Positions 54,596 to 64,000 are shown, counted from the stretch's first letter. The stretch: 64,000 bases of DNA from Acinetobacter kookii (GCF_900096895.1 NZ_FMYO01000004.1:1-64000), one strand, 5' to 3'. Program-made: numbers and translations. Notes: generated by a model from the letters alone, not told the origin.

Positions 54596-56245
54596 TTATG
54601 CAGTTTTGGCCTGCTGCTTGTTGATTTCCTGATTGCGCAGTAAAAAGCGCTGGATCTTGCCACTCGGAGTTTTTGGCAATTCAGTGACGAACTCGATCAG
54701 GCGTGGATAGGCATGCGCAGACAGACGCTTTTTCACAAACTGTCCCAGTTCCTGTTGCAGCTCGGCAGTTGCAGGAGAATGGCTGGCCAGAACCACAAAA
54801 GCTTTAATGATTTCGGTCCGCTCTGGATCGGGTACGCCAATTACCGCCGCTTCAATCACGGCATCATGCTCCAGCAAGGCACTTTCGACATCAAAGGGTC
54901 CGACCCGATAGCCTGACGTTGTAATGACATCATCACTACGCCCGACAAAGCTCATACTGCCATCGGCATGAATTTCCGCAGTATCACCAGTTAAATAGTA
55001 GTGTCCGACAAAAGGCGATTTACGGCTTTCTTCATAGCCCGAGAACCACATCATTGGTGACTGGCTGATATCCACCGCCAGAATGCCCGGCGTGTCAAAA
55101 GCCAATTTCTGACCTTGATCATCAACCACTGCAATTTTATAACCCGGGCTGGCAAAGCCTGCCGAACCTAAACGCACCGGATGTTCCAGCGCATGATGGT
55201 TACACACCACCATGCCGACTTCAGTCTGGCCATAATGGTCATAAATCGGCACATCCAGCACCTCTTTAAACCAGCGGATCACTTCCGGATTTAACGGTTC
55301 TCCGGCACTACTGACCACGCGCAACTTGCCGCGCAGCTGTGCCATCTGGGCAGGGTCCGCTGCCATCATCATGCGGTAAGCAGTCGGTGCACCGGCCAGA
55401 TTGGTAATGCCATATTCCTTGACGATGTCGCAGACACTTTCGGCATTAAAACCGCCTTCATAAAACAGGGTCGAGTGTCCGAGCAGTAAAGGCCCGGTAA
55501 TCGCGTAGTACAAACCGTAAGCCCAGCCCGGATCGGCAATATTCCAGAAGGTATCATCCTCTGTTAAGCCGATGGCATTGTGCATATAGCCGGCAAAAGC
55601 AATCAGCGCTTTCAGCGGAACTTTTAATGGTTTGGCCGGGCCGGTGGTGCCGGAGGTAAACATCAGTAAAAATGGCTCATCCATACCCAGCATTTCCAGT
55701 TCACAGTGTTCCGCTTGCCGGTTCAGCACCCTCCAGAAGCTGAGATCCTGCGGATAGGCTTCGGCCTGTAGTTCAGCCTGTACCGTCACAATCGGGGGGC
55801 AGTGGCTGATCTCGGATAATTTTTCACGATTGGCCAGGTCTGTGACCACCAGCTTGCTTTGCGCCAGCTGGATGCGATGTTCAATGGCTTTGGGACCAAA
55901 GGCGGTAAATAAAGGTTGATAGACTGCGCCAATGCGCCAGGTCGCCAGAATGGTGATGATCAGCTCCGGGGTGCGCGGCAACAAGCCGGAAACGCGGTCG
56001 CCTTTGCCAATGCCCTGTGACTTTAAAAAGTTGGCAAACTGACTGGAATATTTCTTCAGCTCGCGAAAACTGTATTGTTCTTTGCGGCCATCTTTGCCAT
56101 ACCAGTACAAGGCAATCGCATCGGAATCGGCATGCCGGTCACAGCATTCATAACAGGCATTCACCGCCTGCATTGAACCGGACAAATACTGCTTTGCCAC
56201 CGCATCTAAATCAAAATTTTCAACCGTTTTTTGATAATTTAACAT
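54596..56245 (-). CDS. AMP-forming acyl-CoA synthetase (short/branched-chain)
   Basis: 549 residues of the ANL adenylating superfamily. P-loop LLMFTSGTTGPAKPLK, adenylation motif YDHYGQTEVGMVVCNHH, hinge GRSDDVITTSGYRVGPFDVE and the catalytic lysine in LPKTPSGKIQRF. It probably activates isobutyrate or a related acid within the valine operon. Start: ATG 56245 (MLNYQKTVENF) follows family length; the frame extends to 56464 but that part overlaps mmsB and looks non-coding. Confidence 0.87.
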   Translation of the reverse strand: MLNYQKTVENFDLDAVAKQYLSGSMQAVNACYECCDRHADSDAIALYWYGKDGRKEQYSFRELKKYSSQFANFLKSQGIGKGDRVSGLLPRTPELIITILATWRIGAVYQPLFTAFGPKAIEHRIQLAQSKLVVTDLANREKLSEISHCPPIVTVQAELQAEAYPQDLSFWRVLNRQAEHCELEMLGMDEPFLLMFTSGTTGPAKPLKVPLKALIAFAGYMHNAIGLTEDDTFWNIADPGWAYGLYYAITGPLLLGHSTLFYEGGFNAESVCDIVKEYGITNLAGAPTAYRMMMAADPAQMAQLRGKLRVVSSAGEPLNPEVIRWFKEVLDVPIYDHYGQTEVGMVVCNHHALEHPVRLGSAGFASPGYKIAVVDDQGQKLAFDTPGILAVDISQSPMMWFSGYEESRKSPFVGHYYLTGDTAEIHADGSMSFVGRSDDVITTSGYRVGPFDVESALLEHDAVIEAAVIGVPDPERTEIIKAFVVLASHSPATAELQQELGQFVKKRLSAHAYPRLIEFVTELPKTPSGKIQRFLLRNQEINKQQAKTA

Positions 56246-56330
56246 GTTCAACCTCAGCCTGAATTTATCGTTATTACTGACAAGGTATTGTTGATGAAGC
56301 GAATCCTTGCTCCATTGGATGATTAAGTTT

Positions 56331-57218
56331 TTAAGCTGGTGTGGTGTATTGATGCATGATGCTGGAGAAATCCAGATGGGCATGACCGTCCTGACACAGC
56401 TGTTGATAGAGTTTTTGTACCATGCTGCCCAAAACCACCGGCTGCTCGGCCTGCTCTGCGGCATCGACCGCCAGACCCAGATCTTTCAGCATCAGTTGTG
56501 CGGCAAAACCGTCGGTATACCCCCGTGATGATGGTGCATTGGCACAGATATCCGGCCAGGGATTATAGATTTCAGAACTCCAGCAACGTCCGGTAGAGCT
56601 GTTGATCACGCCAGCCAGCGCCTGCGGATTAATGCCCAGCTTGGCCCCGAGCGCCATCCCTTCTGCAACAGCAGTCATGGAAATGCCCAGAATCAGGTTA
56701 TTACAGATTTTGGCGACCTGTCCTGTTCCTACGGCACCACAATGCACCAGATTTTTACCCATACAGCTCAGGACCGGTTTAACGGCTTCAAAAGTGTCAT
56801 CATCGGCACCGACCATAAAGGTCAAAGTGCCATCTTTGGCCCCTAATGTGCCGCCGGATACCGGTGCATCACAGACGCGAACCTGTTTGACCTGCGCTGC
56901 TGCGGCAATGTCCTGAATGGTTTGCGGGTCAATGGTACTGCTGTCAATACATAGGCTACCGGCTTGAAGTACTTCCAGAATGCCATGTTCACCTAAATAG
57001 ACCTCACGGACATGCTTGGCTGCGGGCAACATGCTCACGACCACATCGGCTTGCTTAGCGGCAGCTTGCGGACTGTCACAGACAATGCCACCGGCTGCTG
57101 CAAACTGCTGTAGCGCTGTTTCACTCAGGTCATAACCCAAAACCTGATGTCCCGACTTGAGCAGGTTTTGTGCCATAGAGCCGCCCATATTACCTAGACC
57201 AATAAATGCAATTTTCAT
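56331..57218 (-). CDS. mmsB: 3-hydroxyisobutyrate dehydrogenase
   Basis: 295 residues. NAD-dependent beta-hydroxyacid dehydrogenase: FIGLGNMGGSMAQNLLKSGH (dinucleotide fold), substrate motif DAPVSGGTLGAKDGTL near 120, and the catalytic lysine in GTGQVAKICNNL. Converts 3-hydroxyisobutyrate to methylmalonate semialdehyde. Eleven bases after mmsA. ATG with AAGGAGC. Confidence 0.93.
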   Translation of the reverse strand: MKIAFIGLGNMGGSMAQNLLKSGHQVLGYDLSETALQQFAAAGGIVCDSPQAAAKQADVVVSMLPAAKHVREVYLGEHGILEVLQAGSLCIDSSTIDPQTIQDIAAAAQVKQVRVCDAPVSGGTLGAKDGTLTFMVGADDDTFEAVKPVLSCMGKNLVHCGAVGTGQVAKICNNLILGISMTAVAEGMALGAKLGINPQALAGVINSSTGRCWSSEIYNPWPDICANAPSSRGYTDGFAAQLMLKDLGLAVDAAEQAEQPVVLGSMVQKLYQQLCQDGHAHLDFSSIMHQYTTPA

Positions 57219-57229
57219 GCTGATGCTCC

Positions 57230-58759
57230 TTAACGCAGACTGATGGTGGTATTCACACCAGTGGTTTCCTGGTCATCTTCAAACCAGCGGCTGGTAATGG
57301 TTTTGGTCTGGGTATAGAACTGCACTGCCTGTTTGCCATACGGGCCCAAATCGCCGAGTTTGGAACCGCGTGAACCGGTAAAACTGAAGAATGGCACCGG
57401 TACTGGAATTGGGATATTAATACCGACCTGACCGATATCAATCTGGTTCTGGAAGGTGCGCGCCGTATTGCCATTTTGGGTAAACAGTCCCACGCCATTA
57501 CCGAATGGATTGGCATTAATCAGTGCAATCGCCTGTTCCAAAGTATCGACATGCATGATCGCCAGTACCGGACCAAACACTTCTTCCTTGTAAATGCGCA
57601 TCTCAGTCGTGACCTGGTTAAAAATCGTGGGACCGACAAAATTACCTTGTTCATATCCTGGAACCTGTACCTCCCGGCCATCCAGCAGCAGTTCGGCGCC
57701 TTGTTCAACCCCGCTGTTAATCAGGTCCAGTACGCGTGCCTTGGCACGGGTTGAAATCACCGGTCCAACATCGGTATTGGGTTCATGTCCGGCATTGACT
57801 TTCAAAGTTCTGGTTTTGTTGACCAGTTCATCGACCCAGTGCTTGGTTTTACCGACCATCACCGCCACGGAAAGTGCCATGCAACGCTGTCCCGCTGCAC
57901 CAAAGGCTGCACCGACCAAGGCATTCAAGGTCTGTTCTTTATTGGCATCCGGCATCACCACCACATGGTTTTTGGCACCCATCATCGACTGCACACGTTT
58001 GCCATGCTGGCCTGCCAGGTTATACACATGCGTACCAACTGCAGTCGAACCGACAAAAGAAATCGCCTTGATGTCACGATGGGTACACAGCAGATCGACC
58101 ACCTCTTTACCGCCATGGACCACATTGAGTACACCCGCCGGCACACCGGCCTGAATCGCCAGCTCCACCAGCATCATGGTCGACAGCGGGTCTTGTTCCG
58201 AAGGCTTTAAGACAAAGGTATTGCCGCAGACAATGGCCATCGGGAACATCCACAGGGGAATCATCGCCGGGAAGTTAAACGGGGTAATCCCCGCACAGAC
58301 CCCCAGCGGCTGCTGCAAGGTATAGGTATCGACCCCACGTGCCACGCCTTCAATATACTCGCCCATTTGCAGCGTACCGATAGAACAGGCATGTTCCACC
58401 ACTTCCAGACCACGCTGGATATCACCTTCGGCATCGGCCAGGGTTTTGCCCTGTTCCGCTGTTAATACCTGGGCAATGCTTTTTAAATTACTGCGGATCA
58501 GGTCCTGCAGTTTCAGCATAATGCGCATACGAGCCTGAATTGGGGTCTGGCGCCAGCTGGCCAAGGCATTTTGCGCAGCCGCAATCGCAGCATTGACTTC
58601 TTCAGGGGTTGCGAATGGGACCTGACCCAAAACTTCCTGAGTCGCAGGATTGACAATATCTTGCCAATGGCTGGTTTTGGATTCGACAAATTCACCATTA
58701 ATCAATAATTTGGCCGTGGTGAATCCGGTACTTTGCTGTGGATGATGAATAGCGTTCAT
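57230..58759 (-). CDS. mmsA: CoA-acylating methylmalonate-semialdehyde dehydrogenase
   Basis: 509 residues. Aldehyde dehydrogenase of the MmsA group: [33 protein letters not shown], and the catalytic cysteine in [14 protein letters not shown]. Makes propionyl-CoA from methylmalonate semialdehyde. First gene of the operon, divergent from a LysR regulator. ATG with GGAGCGACC. A C-terminal extension ([17 protein letters not shown]) matches some proteobacterial members. Confidence 0.94.
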   Translation of the reverse strand: MNAIHHPQQSTGFTTAKLLINGEFVESKTSHWQDIVNPATQEVLGQVPFATPEEVNAAIAAAQNALASWRQTPIQARMRIMLKLQDLIRSNLKSIAQVLTAEQGKTLADAEGDIQRGLEVVEHACSIGTLQMGEYIEGVARGVDTYTLQQPLGVCAGITPFNFPAMIPLWMFPMAIVCGNTFVLKPSEQDPLSTMMLVELAIQAGVPAGVLNVVHGGKEVVDLLCTHRDIKAISFVGSTAVGTHVYNLAGQHGKRVQSMMGAKNHVVVMPDANKEQTLNALVGAAFGAAGQRCMALSVAVMVGKTKHWVDELVNKTRTLKVNAGHEPNTDVGPVISTRAKARVLDLINSGVEQGAELLLDGREVQVPGYEQGNFVGPTIFNQVTTEMRIYKEEVFGPVLAIMHVDTLEQAIALINANPFGNGVGLFTQNGNTARTFQNQIDIGQVGINIPIPVPVPFFSFTGSRGSKLGDLGPYGKQAVQFYTQTKTITSRWFEDDQETTGVNTTISLR

Positions 58760-58880
58760 GGTCGCTCCGTGCTGGTTTGTTATTGTCGTTGTCTCTGCCT
58801 TTACTGGCTTTTTTTAACGTATTTTTTTACGCTGTTTCAGCAGACTAACAAAGAACACTTTGACCACCAATAGAAATTGA

Positions 58881-58906
58881 TGCACGATGGTTGTGCAAAT
58901 ATGCAC
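58881..58906. promoter_or_regulatory. Three alternating TGCAC/GTGCA half-sites between mmsA and the LysR gene
   Basis: TGCAC (58881-58885), GTGCA (58893-58897) and TGCAC (58902-58906) give overlapping inverted repeats, including TGTGCAaataTGCACA. The first pair is a T-N11-A-type LysR motif. It lies 28 bp before the LysR gene and about 120-145 bp before mmsA. Confidence 0.6.
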
Positions 58907-58933
58907 AGGATTTAACAGGATGTTAAATAGAAG

Positions 58934-59818
58934 ATGAAAGTAGATTGGGATCATTTACGCTTTTTTTTGGTTTTGGCGCGTGCTAAAACGCTCACCAACG
59001 CAGCCCGCCTGATCGGGGTCGAACACAGCACCGTGGCACGGCGCATTCAGGCACTGGAAAACACCCTTGGTACGCAGCTGTTTAAGCGTGAAGCAACAGG
59101 TTATGAGCTGACTTCGGAAGGTCTGGCACTGGTACCGCGTGTGGAACAGATGGAACAGTCTTTTATCCAGATTGACAAGCGCCATGACCCCTTGCAAGGT
59201 CGGGTGCGTATCGGCGCGCCGGAAGGCTTCGGCACGGCATTTCTGGCAGGTCTGCTGGCAGAATTTTCCCAGCATTATCCGTTGCTGACCATTGACCTGA
59301 TTCCGGTGCCGAAAACCATCAAGCTCTCGCATCGTGAAGCGGATATCGTCATTTCCATCGACCGGCCCAAATCCGGACCGTATATCATTACCCGGCTGTC
59401 CAATTACTGTCTAAAGCTGTATGGCAGTAAACATTATTTACAACAAAATCCGCCCATTCAAAAACTGGAGGATCTGAAACAGCACCGTTTTGTCGATTAT
59501 ATTGATGATCTGGTTTATAGCGCGGCGCTGTATTCGCTGGAACGTCTGCCCCTGCAAGTCAGCGCCTGTTTTCGCAGTAACAGTATTCTGGCGCAGGAAA
59601 TTGCAGTTCGGGCCGGTGCCGGACTGGCCATTTTGCCGCGATTTCTGGTGCATGATAAAAGCGAACTGGAAGAAGTTCTGGGCGATCAGCTGAGCTTTAC
59701 CCATACTTTCTGGATGCTCACCCTGGTTGATTTACAACATGAGCCGAGAATTAAGTTGGTATGGGATTTTTTGCGTAAACAGGCCGATGTTCAGCAAGGA
59801 CTGTTAATGGGCAGATAA
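58934..59818 (+). CDS. LysR-family transcriptional regulator of the valine operon
   Basis: 294 residues. The N-terminal winged HTH (about 1-60: DHLRFFLVLARAKTLTNAARLIGVEHSTVARRIQALENTLG) precedes a periplasmic-binding-protein-like effector domain (RVRIGAPEGFGTAFLAGLL, READIVISIDRP, AVRAGAGLAILPRFLV). Divergent from mmsA with a LysR-like motif between, so it probably controls that operon. Effector not known. ATG without a strong ribosome site. Confidence 0.88.
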   Translation: MKVDWDHLRFFLVLARAKTLTNAARLIGVEHSTVARRIQALENTLGTQLFKREATGYELTSEGLALVPRVEQMEQSFIQIDKRHDPLQGRVRIGAPEGFGTAFLAGLLAEFSQHYPLLTIDLIPVPKTIKLSHREADIVISIDRPKSGPYIITRLSNYCLKLYGSKHYLQQNPPIQKLEDLKQHRFVDYIDDLVYSAALYSLERLPLQVSACFRSNSILAQEIAVRAGAGLAILPRFLVHDKSELEEVLGDQLSFTHTFWMLTLVDLQHEPRIKLVWDFLRKQADVQQGLLMGR

Positions 59819-59953
59819 ATCACAGCTTGCATCAATTTCAATAACAACATCCCGATACAGCAAATGAACGGATCACAACAATCTACATGCCCGCGAATTG
59901 TTAAATTAACTTGCGATGATGCATATAAACGTTAAAAAAGACAGGAAAATAAT

Positions 59954-60631
59954 ATGAACATTCTGATGGTTTTGACTTCACATGACACGTTGGGCACGAC
60001 CGGTAAGAAAACCGGCTTCTGGCTGGAAGAACTCGCTGCGCCTTACTACACCTTTGTGGATGCCGGTGCAGAAGTCACCTTGGCCTCTCCAAAAGGCGGC
60101 CAGCCCCCGTTAGATCCGAAAAGTAATGAAAAAGATGCCCAAACCGAAACTACCCGGCGTTTTGAAGCAGATTCATCGGCCATGCAAGCCTTGGCGAATA
60201 CCCGGAAACTAAGTGAAATCTCTATTGCCGATTTTGATGCGGTATTTTATCCGGGTGGTCATGGTCCACTATGGGATCTGGCCGAAGACCAGACCTCGAT
60301 TTCCCTGATTGAGCAAACCCTGCAAGCGAATAAACCGGTGGCCTTGGTGTGTCATGCACCCGGTGTACTCCGTCATGTAAAAAGCACTGATGACCAGCCT
60401 ATTGTAAAAGGCAAATCAGTGACAGGTTTTAGCAATACTGAAGAAGCAGCGGTTGGCCTGACCGAAATTGTTCCCTTTCTGGTCGAAGACATGCTCCGGG
60501 AAAATGGCGGGCATTATTCTAAAGCTGAGGATTGGCAGGTGCATGTACAGCAAGACGGCTTGCTGATTACCGGACAAAACCCGGCTTCTTCTGCTGCGAC
60601 AGCAGAAGCACTGCTAAAATTACTCCAATAG
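59954..60631 (+). CDS. DJ-1/PfpI family protein (Hsp31-like)
   Basis: 225 residues. Class-I amidotransferase-like fold with the nucleophile cysteine in VALVCHAPGVLR, an adjacent PGGHGPLWDL and the conserved glutamate in KTGFWLEELAAPYY. This branch has glyoxalase III or chaperone activity. Lies alone after the LysR gene. AGGAAAATAAT before the ATG. In 60632-60955 I see only a 9-bp hairpin (CACAGCAGC/GCTGCTGTG, about 60848-60880) and no gene I can support. Confidence 0.88.
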   Translation: MNILMVLTSHDTLGTTGKKTGFWLEELAAPYYTFVDAGAEVTLASPKGGQPPLDPKSNEKDAQTETTRRFEADSSAMQALANTRKLSEISIADFDAVFYPGGHGPLWDLAEDQTSISLIEQTLQANKPVALVCHAPGVLRHVKSTDDQPIVKGKSVTGFSNTEEAAVGLTEIVPFLVEDMLRENGGHYSKAEDWQVHVQQDGLLITGQNPASSAATAEALLKLLQ

Positions 60632-60955
60632 AGGCAAGTCAGGTGTAGAAAAAAGCTCTAATCAATATGTCGTTTTGATGGGAGATGCAGAGGATCTGTT
60701 CAGATTCATCAGAATACGCATTTGTTAGGGAACTAGCTGGTTTAATGTATTCAAAAGACTGAATATCTCTCGCCACAAAAGATCAATCAATGCTATGTGG
60801 TCGATCTATGAGCAGGTCGAAGGCAGAGAATCACAGGTTGATTCTGTCACAGCAGCGTACATGCGGTATTGCTGCTGTGGCTTCACCAATCCATAGCAGC
60901 AGACAGCGCAGATGGACTCGGCCTTCAGACCCGTCATACTACGAGTTACGAGCGA

Positions 60956-61231
60956 TCACTGGTCAAACAGGGTATATAACAGAATAATCAGGCCCATCAA
61001 AATGTACGGACATAAGTACAATGCCAAAGCCGCAGGCCAAGTCCAGTCCCATCCATAATGTACCCCAAGCACACCCACAATCGTGCCAACAACAGGAATC
61101 CCTGCTGTAATAATCGCCACAATTATTCCCACTATACCATGCCAATCAAGTACCTGATTGAAATAGGTATAAACTCCAAAAAACTGAATAATGGTGATTA
61201 TCCAATAAGCTAAAAACTTAATTACTTTCAT
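60956..61231 (-). CDS. Small membrane protein, unknown
   Basis: 91 residues with three predicted helices (FLAYWIITIIQFFGVYTYF, IVGIIVAIITAGIPVVGTIVGVLGVHYGW, WPAALALYLCPYILMGLIILLY). No family recognised. Lies between the DJ-1-like gene and the cytochrome b-like gene; different from both in composition (A/T-rich). ATG start; upstream sequence GAGTAATGAAAGTA gives a weak ribosome site. Confidence 0.6.
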   Translation of the reverse strand: MKVIKFLAYWIITIIQFFGVYTYFNQVLDWHGIVGIIVAIITAGIPVVGTIVGVLGVHYGWDWTWPAALALYLCPYILMGLIILLYTLFDQ

Positions 61232-61373
61232 TACTCCAGCACCCCACCAAAATTCATCCGATTGAAATGATGCAGTTCATCAATACTTTGTCATTTGATG
61301 TTATGAACCATCTCAATGTGTCAAAGGAAATGTTTAAATATCATCTTCTTCTCTGTTCTGCGTTCATATCAGC

Positions 61374-61991
61374 TTAGCTCAAATAGAAAAACCAGAAAGC
61401 TATCAACACGCCCAGTGAAAAGATTGCAGCAAACAGGGTGAACCATGAATGTGATTCGGTTCCCCAGAACATCCGTTTTGCCAGCCATTTTTTAAGCAGA
61501 ACACTATTCAGTGTCAGCGCTGCCAAATGCAGCAACACACTGGCTAAAAACAGGTTAGCAAAGAGTTCATGAACCTCTTTTAAAGTGTGGCTATAGGTAT
61601 AGTCGGTCAAAAAGCCGGCCAGCACCGTTAAAGGCAGCAGGAGAAAAATACCCAGTATGCTAAGCTGAAACAGGCTGGAACTGGCTGCTTTTAAAAATGT
61701 TGGCGAAAGCCATTGCTGCGGCTGTGCCCAATAGCGCTGCACAAAGGGCTTGATCACCTGCAATCGTCGGCTTGGCCCTGAAGGCTGAGTATGGGCCAGT
61801 CGAGGAGCGCAAAACTGCCATAAAATTCTTAATATCAGACTGATTCCGAGGGTATAGCCAAAGGCCATATGGATTTGATGCCATTCTTCTGCATCCCCGG
61901 TCAGATAAGCCCCAGTAAAACTCAACATGATGACAATATGCAGAAAGCGGATCAGTAAATCCGTTGAAGAAGTGGTTGTACGCTGAAGCAT
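61374..61991 (-). CDS. Cytochrome b561-like membrane protein (cytochrome b/b6 domain)
   Basis: 205 residues with four helices. Histidine candidates for heme are in LLIRFLHIVIML, EWHQIHMAFGYTL, SHTLKEVHELFANLF and SVLLHLAAL, as in Ni/Fe-hydrogenase- or cytochrome b561-type electron carriers. It may link quinones to a periplasmic partner, which is not evident here. ATG at 61991. Confidence 0.78.
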   Translation of the reverse strand: MLQRTTTSSTDLLIRFLHIVIMLSFTGAYLTGDAEEWHQIHMAFGYTLGISLILRILWQFCAPRLAHTQPSGPSRRLQVIKPFVQRYWAQPQQWLSPTFLKAASSSLFQLSILGIFLLLPLTVLAGFLTDYTYSHTLKEVHELFANLFLASVLLHLAALTLNSVLLKKWLAKRMFWGTESHSWFTLFAAIFSLGVLIAFWFFYLS

Positions 61992-62231
61992 AAAAAACCT
62001 GTGCTGATTTTATTTTAAGTACAGCATAGCAACTCAAGCTGAGTTGAATCTTAAGATACCGCCAAAAAACAGTGCGCTTGATGAAGCGCACTTTTAGCAT
62101 GAGGAAATCGTATCCAGATCAATACCAGGAAGCCCCAGTCATCAGCTTTTTGTGATTTGTCCAGCTGTTATTGCATGAGCTTCATTCTATGCTCGGCAGG
62201 ATCGCCAGCCTTCCATTGGACCCGTATCCAA

Positions 62232-62567
62232 TCAGCTGGAAAACTCTTTAAAGGCATCCAGTGCATTTGCGGCATACATCAATGACGGTCCGCCGCCCAT
62301 ATATACAGCAACCCCTAAAAGCTCTTCCAGCTCCTGCAGGGTCATCCCCATTTTGACCAGGGTTCTGACATGAAAACCGATACAGCCATCACAACGCGAT
62401 GCAACACCAATCCCCAGAGCAATCATTTCCTTGGTTTTGGGATCAATCACGCCGTCGCGCATAGCCGTCTGGGACAACTGATTAAAACTTTTCATTAAAT
62501 CAGGTGAATCCTGAGTTAGGGTTCTTAAACTGCCTGAAATGTTCTGGGTTAATTCTTTGTATTTCAT
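62232..62567 (-). CDS. AhpD/CMD-family carboxymuconolactone decarboxylase-like protein
   Basis: 111 residues. The AhpD core ASRCDGCIGFHVRTLVKMG carries a CXXC pair (redox-active in AhpD), unlike PcaC. Probably an alkylhydroperoxidase-like or thiol oxidoreductase. ATG 62567 has GGGAGAGG upstream; an in-frame ATG at 62582 overlaps that site. Confidence 0.85.
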   Translation of the reverse strand: MKYKELTQNISGSLRTLTQDSPDLMKSFNQLSQTAMRDGVIDPKTKEMIALGIGVASRCDGCIGFHVRTLVKMGMTLQELEELLGVAVYMGGGPSLMYAANALDAFKEFSS

Positions 62568-62621
62568 CACTGCCTCTCCCATTCAACAATCAACTATAAG
62601 GTTTTCCATCTATTTAACGGC

Positions 62622-63026
62622 TTATTTTTCTACCGGATAGCCCTGTTGCAGCCAGGCCTGATAACCACCCTGCACAGACTTGACCTGGGTAAAACCCATA
62701 TTCTGTAAGGTATCGGTTGCCAATGCTGAGCGTCCCCCCGTGCCACAGATCAGATAGATCGGCTGATCTTTAAGATGTTCCAGTGCCTGCAGAGTATCGC
62801 AATGATGGCTCCCCACAGGATGCTGGTGAATTCTCATTTCTAGAACACCACGAGGATAATTCACCGCGCGGTCTATCGCTGCCACCTGAAATTCATCCGG
62901 TTCCCGAACATCAATCAGAATGGTTTTATGGTTTTTCATCGCCTCAAACAGTTCATCTACGCTCACTTCCTGAATCCGGCTTTTTACATTCTGGATCAAT
63001 TGTTCTGCAGTTTTCATCATTTTCAT
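62622..63026 (-). CDS. Rhodanese-like protein
   Basis: 134 residues, one rhodanese domain. CGTGGRS holds the catalytic cysteine; ILIDVREPDEF and GFTQVKSVQGGYQAW are family strings. Moves sulfane sulfur to a thiol or cyanide acceptor. It lies 91 bp downstream of a TauE/SafE permease gene, a common sulfur-handling pair. GAGGAAGA before the ATG. Confidence 0.9.
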   Translation of the reverse strand: MKMMKTAEQLIQNVKSRIQEVSVDELFEAMKNHKTILIDVREPDEFQVAAIDRAVNYPRGVLEMRIHQHPVGSHHCDTLQALEHLKDQPIYLICGTGGRSALATDTLQNMGFTQVKSVQGGYQAWLQQGYPVEK

Positions 63027-63117
63027 TCTTCCTCAGCCATTAAAATCATATTCATATTTTATAAACTATGATCAGGTAGATTAAAAGCGGTTTAGTTTAA
63101 ATTCCCAACCCGCTGTT

Positions 63118-63897
63118 TTAGCCCATGAGCGCTGAATAGATTAAATACATCGCTACCCCAATCACGGTCGTGGCAAAAATTTTCTGCACCTGATGACTGT
63201 CTATCCGGTGCATCGCACGACGTCCTATTAACATGCCCACAATACAGGCCAGAACGAAAGTCAGCGTGACCGAAACAGGGTATTGAAAGCCATCCAGCAC
63301 ATGTACAGAAATACTGACACCGCCAATCAGGAAAATAATCATCAGCGAAGTTGCAACGATGCTGCGCATATCCAAGTCAGTTACTTTACGCAGTGCCGGG
63401 ACAATCACGAACCCCCCGCCCACTCCAAGCAAACCGGTCAGCAGACCTGCCACGACACCAATAGCGCCGAGAGACAATGCAGTTTTCATATTCCAGATCA
63501 GGCGACCAGTCGTTTGATTCACCTTGCACAGCGCATTTGCATGATCATGGACTTTATTAAAGAAGATCCGGTAAGCGATGATCAGCATCACCAGACTGAA
63601 AGCCAGCGTGAGCCATACGGGAGAGATAATTCCGGCCAGATGCACGCCATAACGCGCTGAAGGAATACTGATCAGCGCAATCCAAAGTGCGGCACGATAA
63701 CGCACGATGCGCTTGGACAAACCTTCAAATGTTCCAACCAGTGCTGATAGGGTTACTGCCAGCAAGCCTACAGGTGCAGCCTGTGCTACCGTCCAGCCCT
63801 GACTTGCCATCAGTGCCGGTACGGCCAGAATACCGCCACCTGCACCGGTTAAACCCAGCAAGCCACCGATGGCCAGCCCTTCCAGTATCAACCACAT
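63118..63897 (-). CDS. TauE/SafE family permease
   Basis: About 259 residues, eight helices in two halves: LEGLAIGGLLGLTGAGGG (N-terminal TauE motif) and LSLGAIGVVAGLLTGLLGVGGGFVIVPAL. Exports sulfite or moves other small sulfur compounds. Upstream of the rhodanese and AhpD-like genes on the same strand. GTG at 63900 or ATG at 63897. No gene seen in the last 100 bases of the window. Confidence 0.88.
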   Translation of the reverse strand: MWLILEGLAIGGLLGLTGAGGGILAVPALMASQGWTVAQAAPVGLLAVTLSALVGTFEGLSKRIVRYRAALWIALISIPSARYGVHLAGIISPVWLTLAFSLVMLIIAYRIFFNKVHDHANALCKVNQTTGRLIWNMKTALSLGAIGVVAGLLTGLLGVGGGFVIVPALRKVTDLDMRSIVATSLMIIFLIGGVSISVHVLDGFQYPVSVTLTFVLACIVGMLIGRRAMHRIDSHQVQKIFATTVIGVAMYLIYSALMG

Positions 63898-64000
63898 CAC
63901 CCCTATACCTCTCTTGACTCCAGTGGTTCAACAAAAGAACCTGCCGGTTTAATCCTGAAACTTGCCTATTTGAAGTAATTCAGCGGAAGCTTTAAATAAG

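Noticed and set aside
60790..60987. 65-codon frame after the DJ-1-like gene
   Set aside because: No ribosome site, odd composition, overlaps the end of the membrane-protein gene; treated as non-coding.

Overview
The window reads as chromosome of an Acinetobacter. The main reason is the complete protocatechuate/quinate supra-operon in the order pcaIJFBDKCHG-quiBCXA with a divergent pcaU. Other Acinetobacter-like marks are a phaBPCA polyester operon, moderate-to-low GC, and AAGGA-type ribosome sites. The species was not determined. No rRNA, tRNA or CRISPR array was seen.

Layout. 0.2-1.9 kb: acuR/acuI-type TetR regulator and acryloyl-CoA reductase, each with a matching 15-bp operator. 2.0-3.3 kb: an intact IS3-family element. 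3.6-21.5 kb: aromatic catabolism. Quinate is oxidised in the periplasm by the PQQ enzyme QuiA, dehydrated by QuiB and QuiC to protocatechuate, imported (PcaK, QuiX porin), cleaved (PcaHG) and taken through PcaB, C, D, IJ and F to succinyl-CoA and acetyl-CoA. Downstream of quiA lies a TonB receptor that closely resembles E. coli PqqU (YncD), the PQQ importer, so cofactor uptake sits beside the cofactor-dependent enzyme. 21.5-22.9 kb: a possible 41-aa membrane protein and a CZB-GGDEF diguanylate cyclase broken by one amber codon.

23.2-36.5 kb is the most unusual part. It is a compact, visibly higher-GC cluster for membrane-lipid modification and photo-repair: an NTF2-like lipoprotein, a chalcone-isomerase-like protein, an OmpR-type regulator, a histidine kinase, two cyclopropane-synthase-like methyltransferases, DUF1295, DUF1365, an FAD oxidoreductase, a fatty-acid desaturase, a lipocalin, NudC, an FeS-type (6-4) photolyase, DUF2256 and TIGR03643. 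In other bacteria, similar sets are tied to light or singlet-oxygen responses and furan or cyclopropane fatty acids. Here four transcription units in the cluster share an 11-bp-period direct repeat (TTCACA-N5-TTCA), placed 9-10 nt before a -10-like hexamer. I propose it as the binding site of the cluster's own response regulator.

36.7-45.6 kb: a Na/Pi cotransporter, phaA, phaC, phaP and phaB (with terminator-like hairpins on both sides of the phasin gene), polyphosphate kinase and a small unknown. 45.9-47.9 kb: a SulP transporter and a frameshifted upstream gene. 48.1-50.5 kb: a conservon-like signalling set of a CvnD-type GTPase, two Roadblock proteins and an unknown protein. 50.8-51.4 kb: decayed mobile-element remnants and a 35-bp palindrome. 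51.5-59.8 kb: a six-gene valine/isobutyrate catabolic operon (mmsA, mmsB, acyl-CoA ligase, acyl-CoA dehydrogenase, enoyl-CoA hydratase, HIBCH-like) with a divergent LysR regulator. 60-63.9 kb: DJ-1/PfpI protein, a small membrane protein, cytochrome b561-like protein, AhpD-like protein, rhodanese and a TauE/SafE permease.
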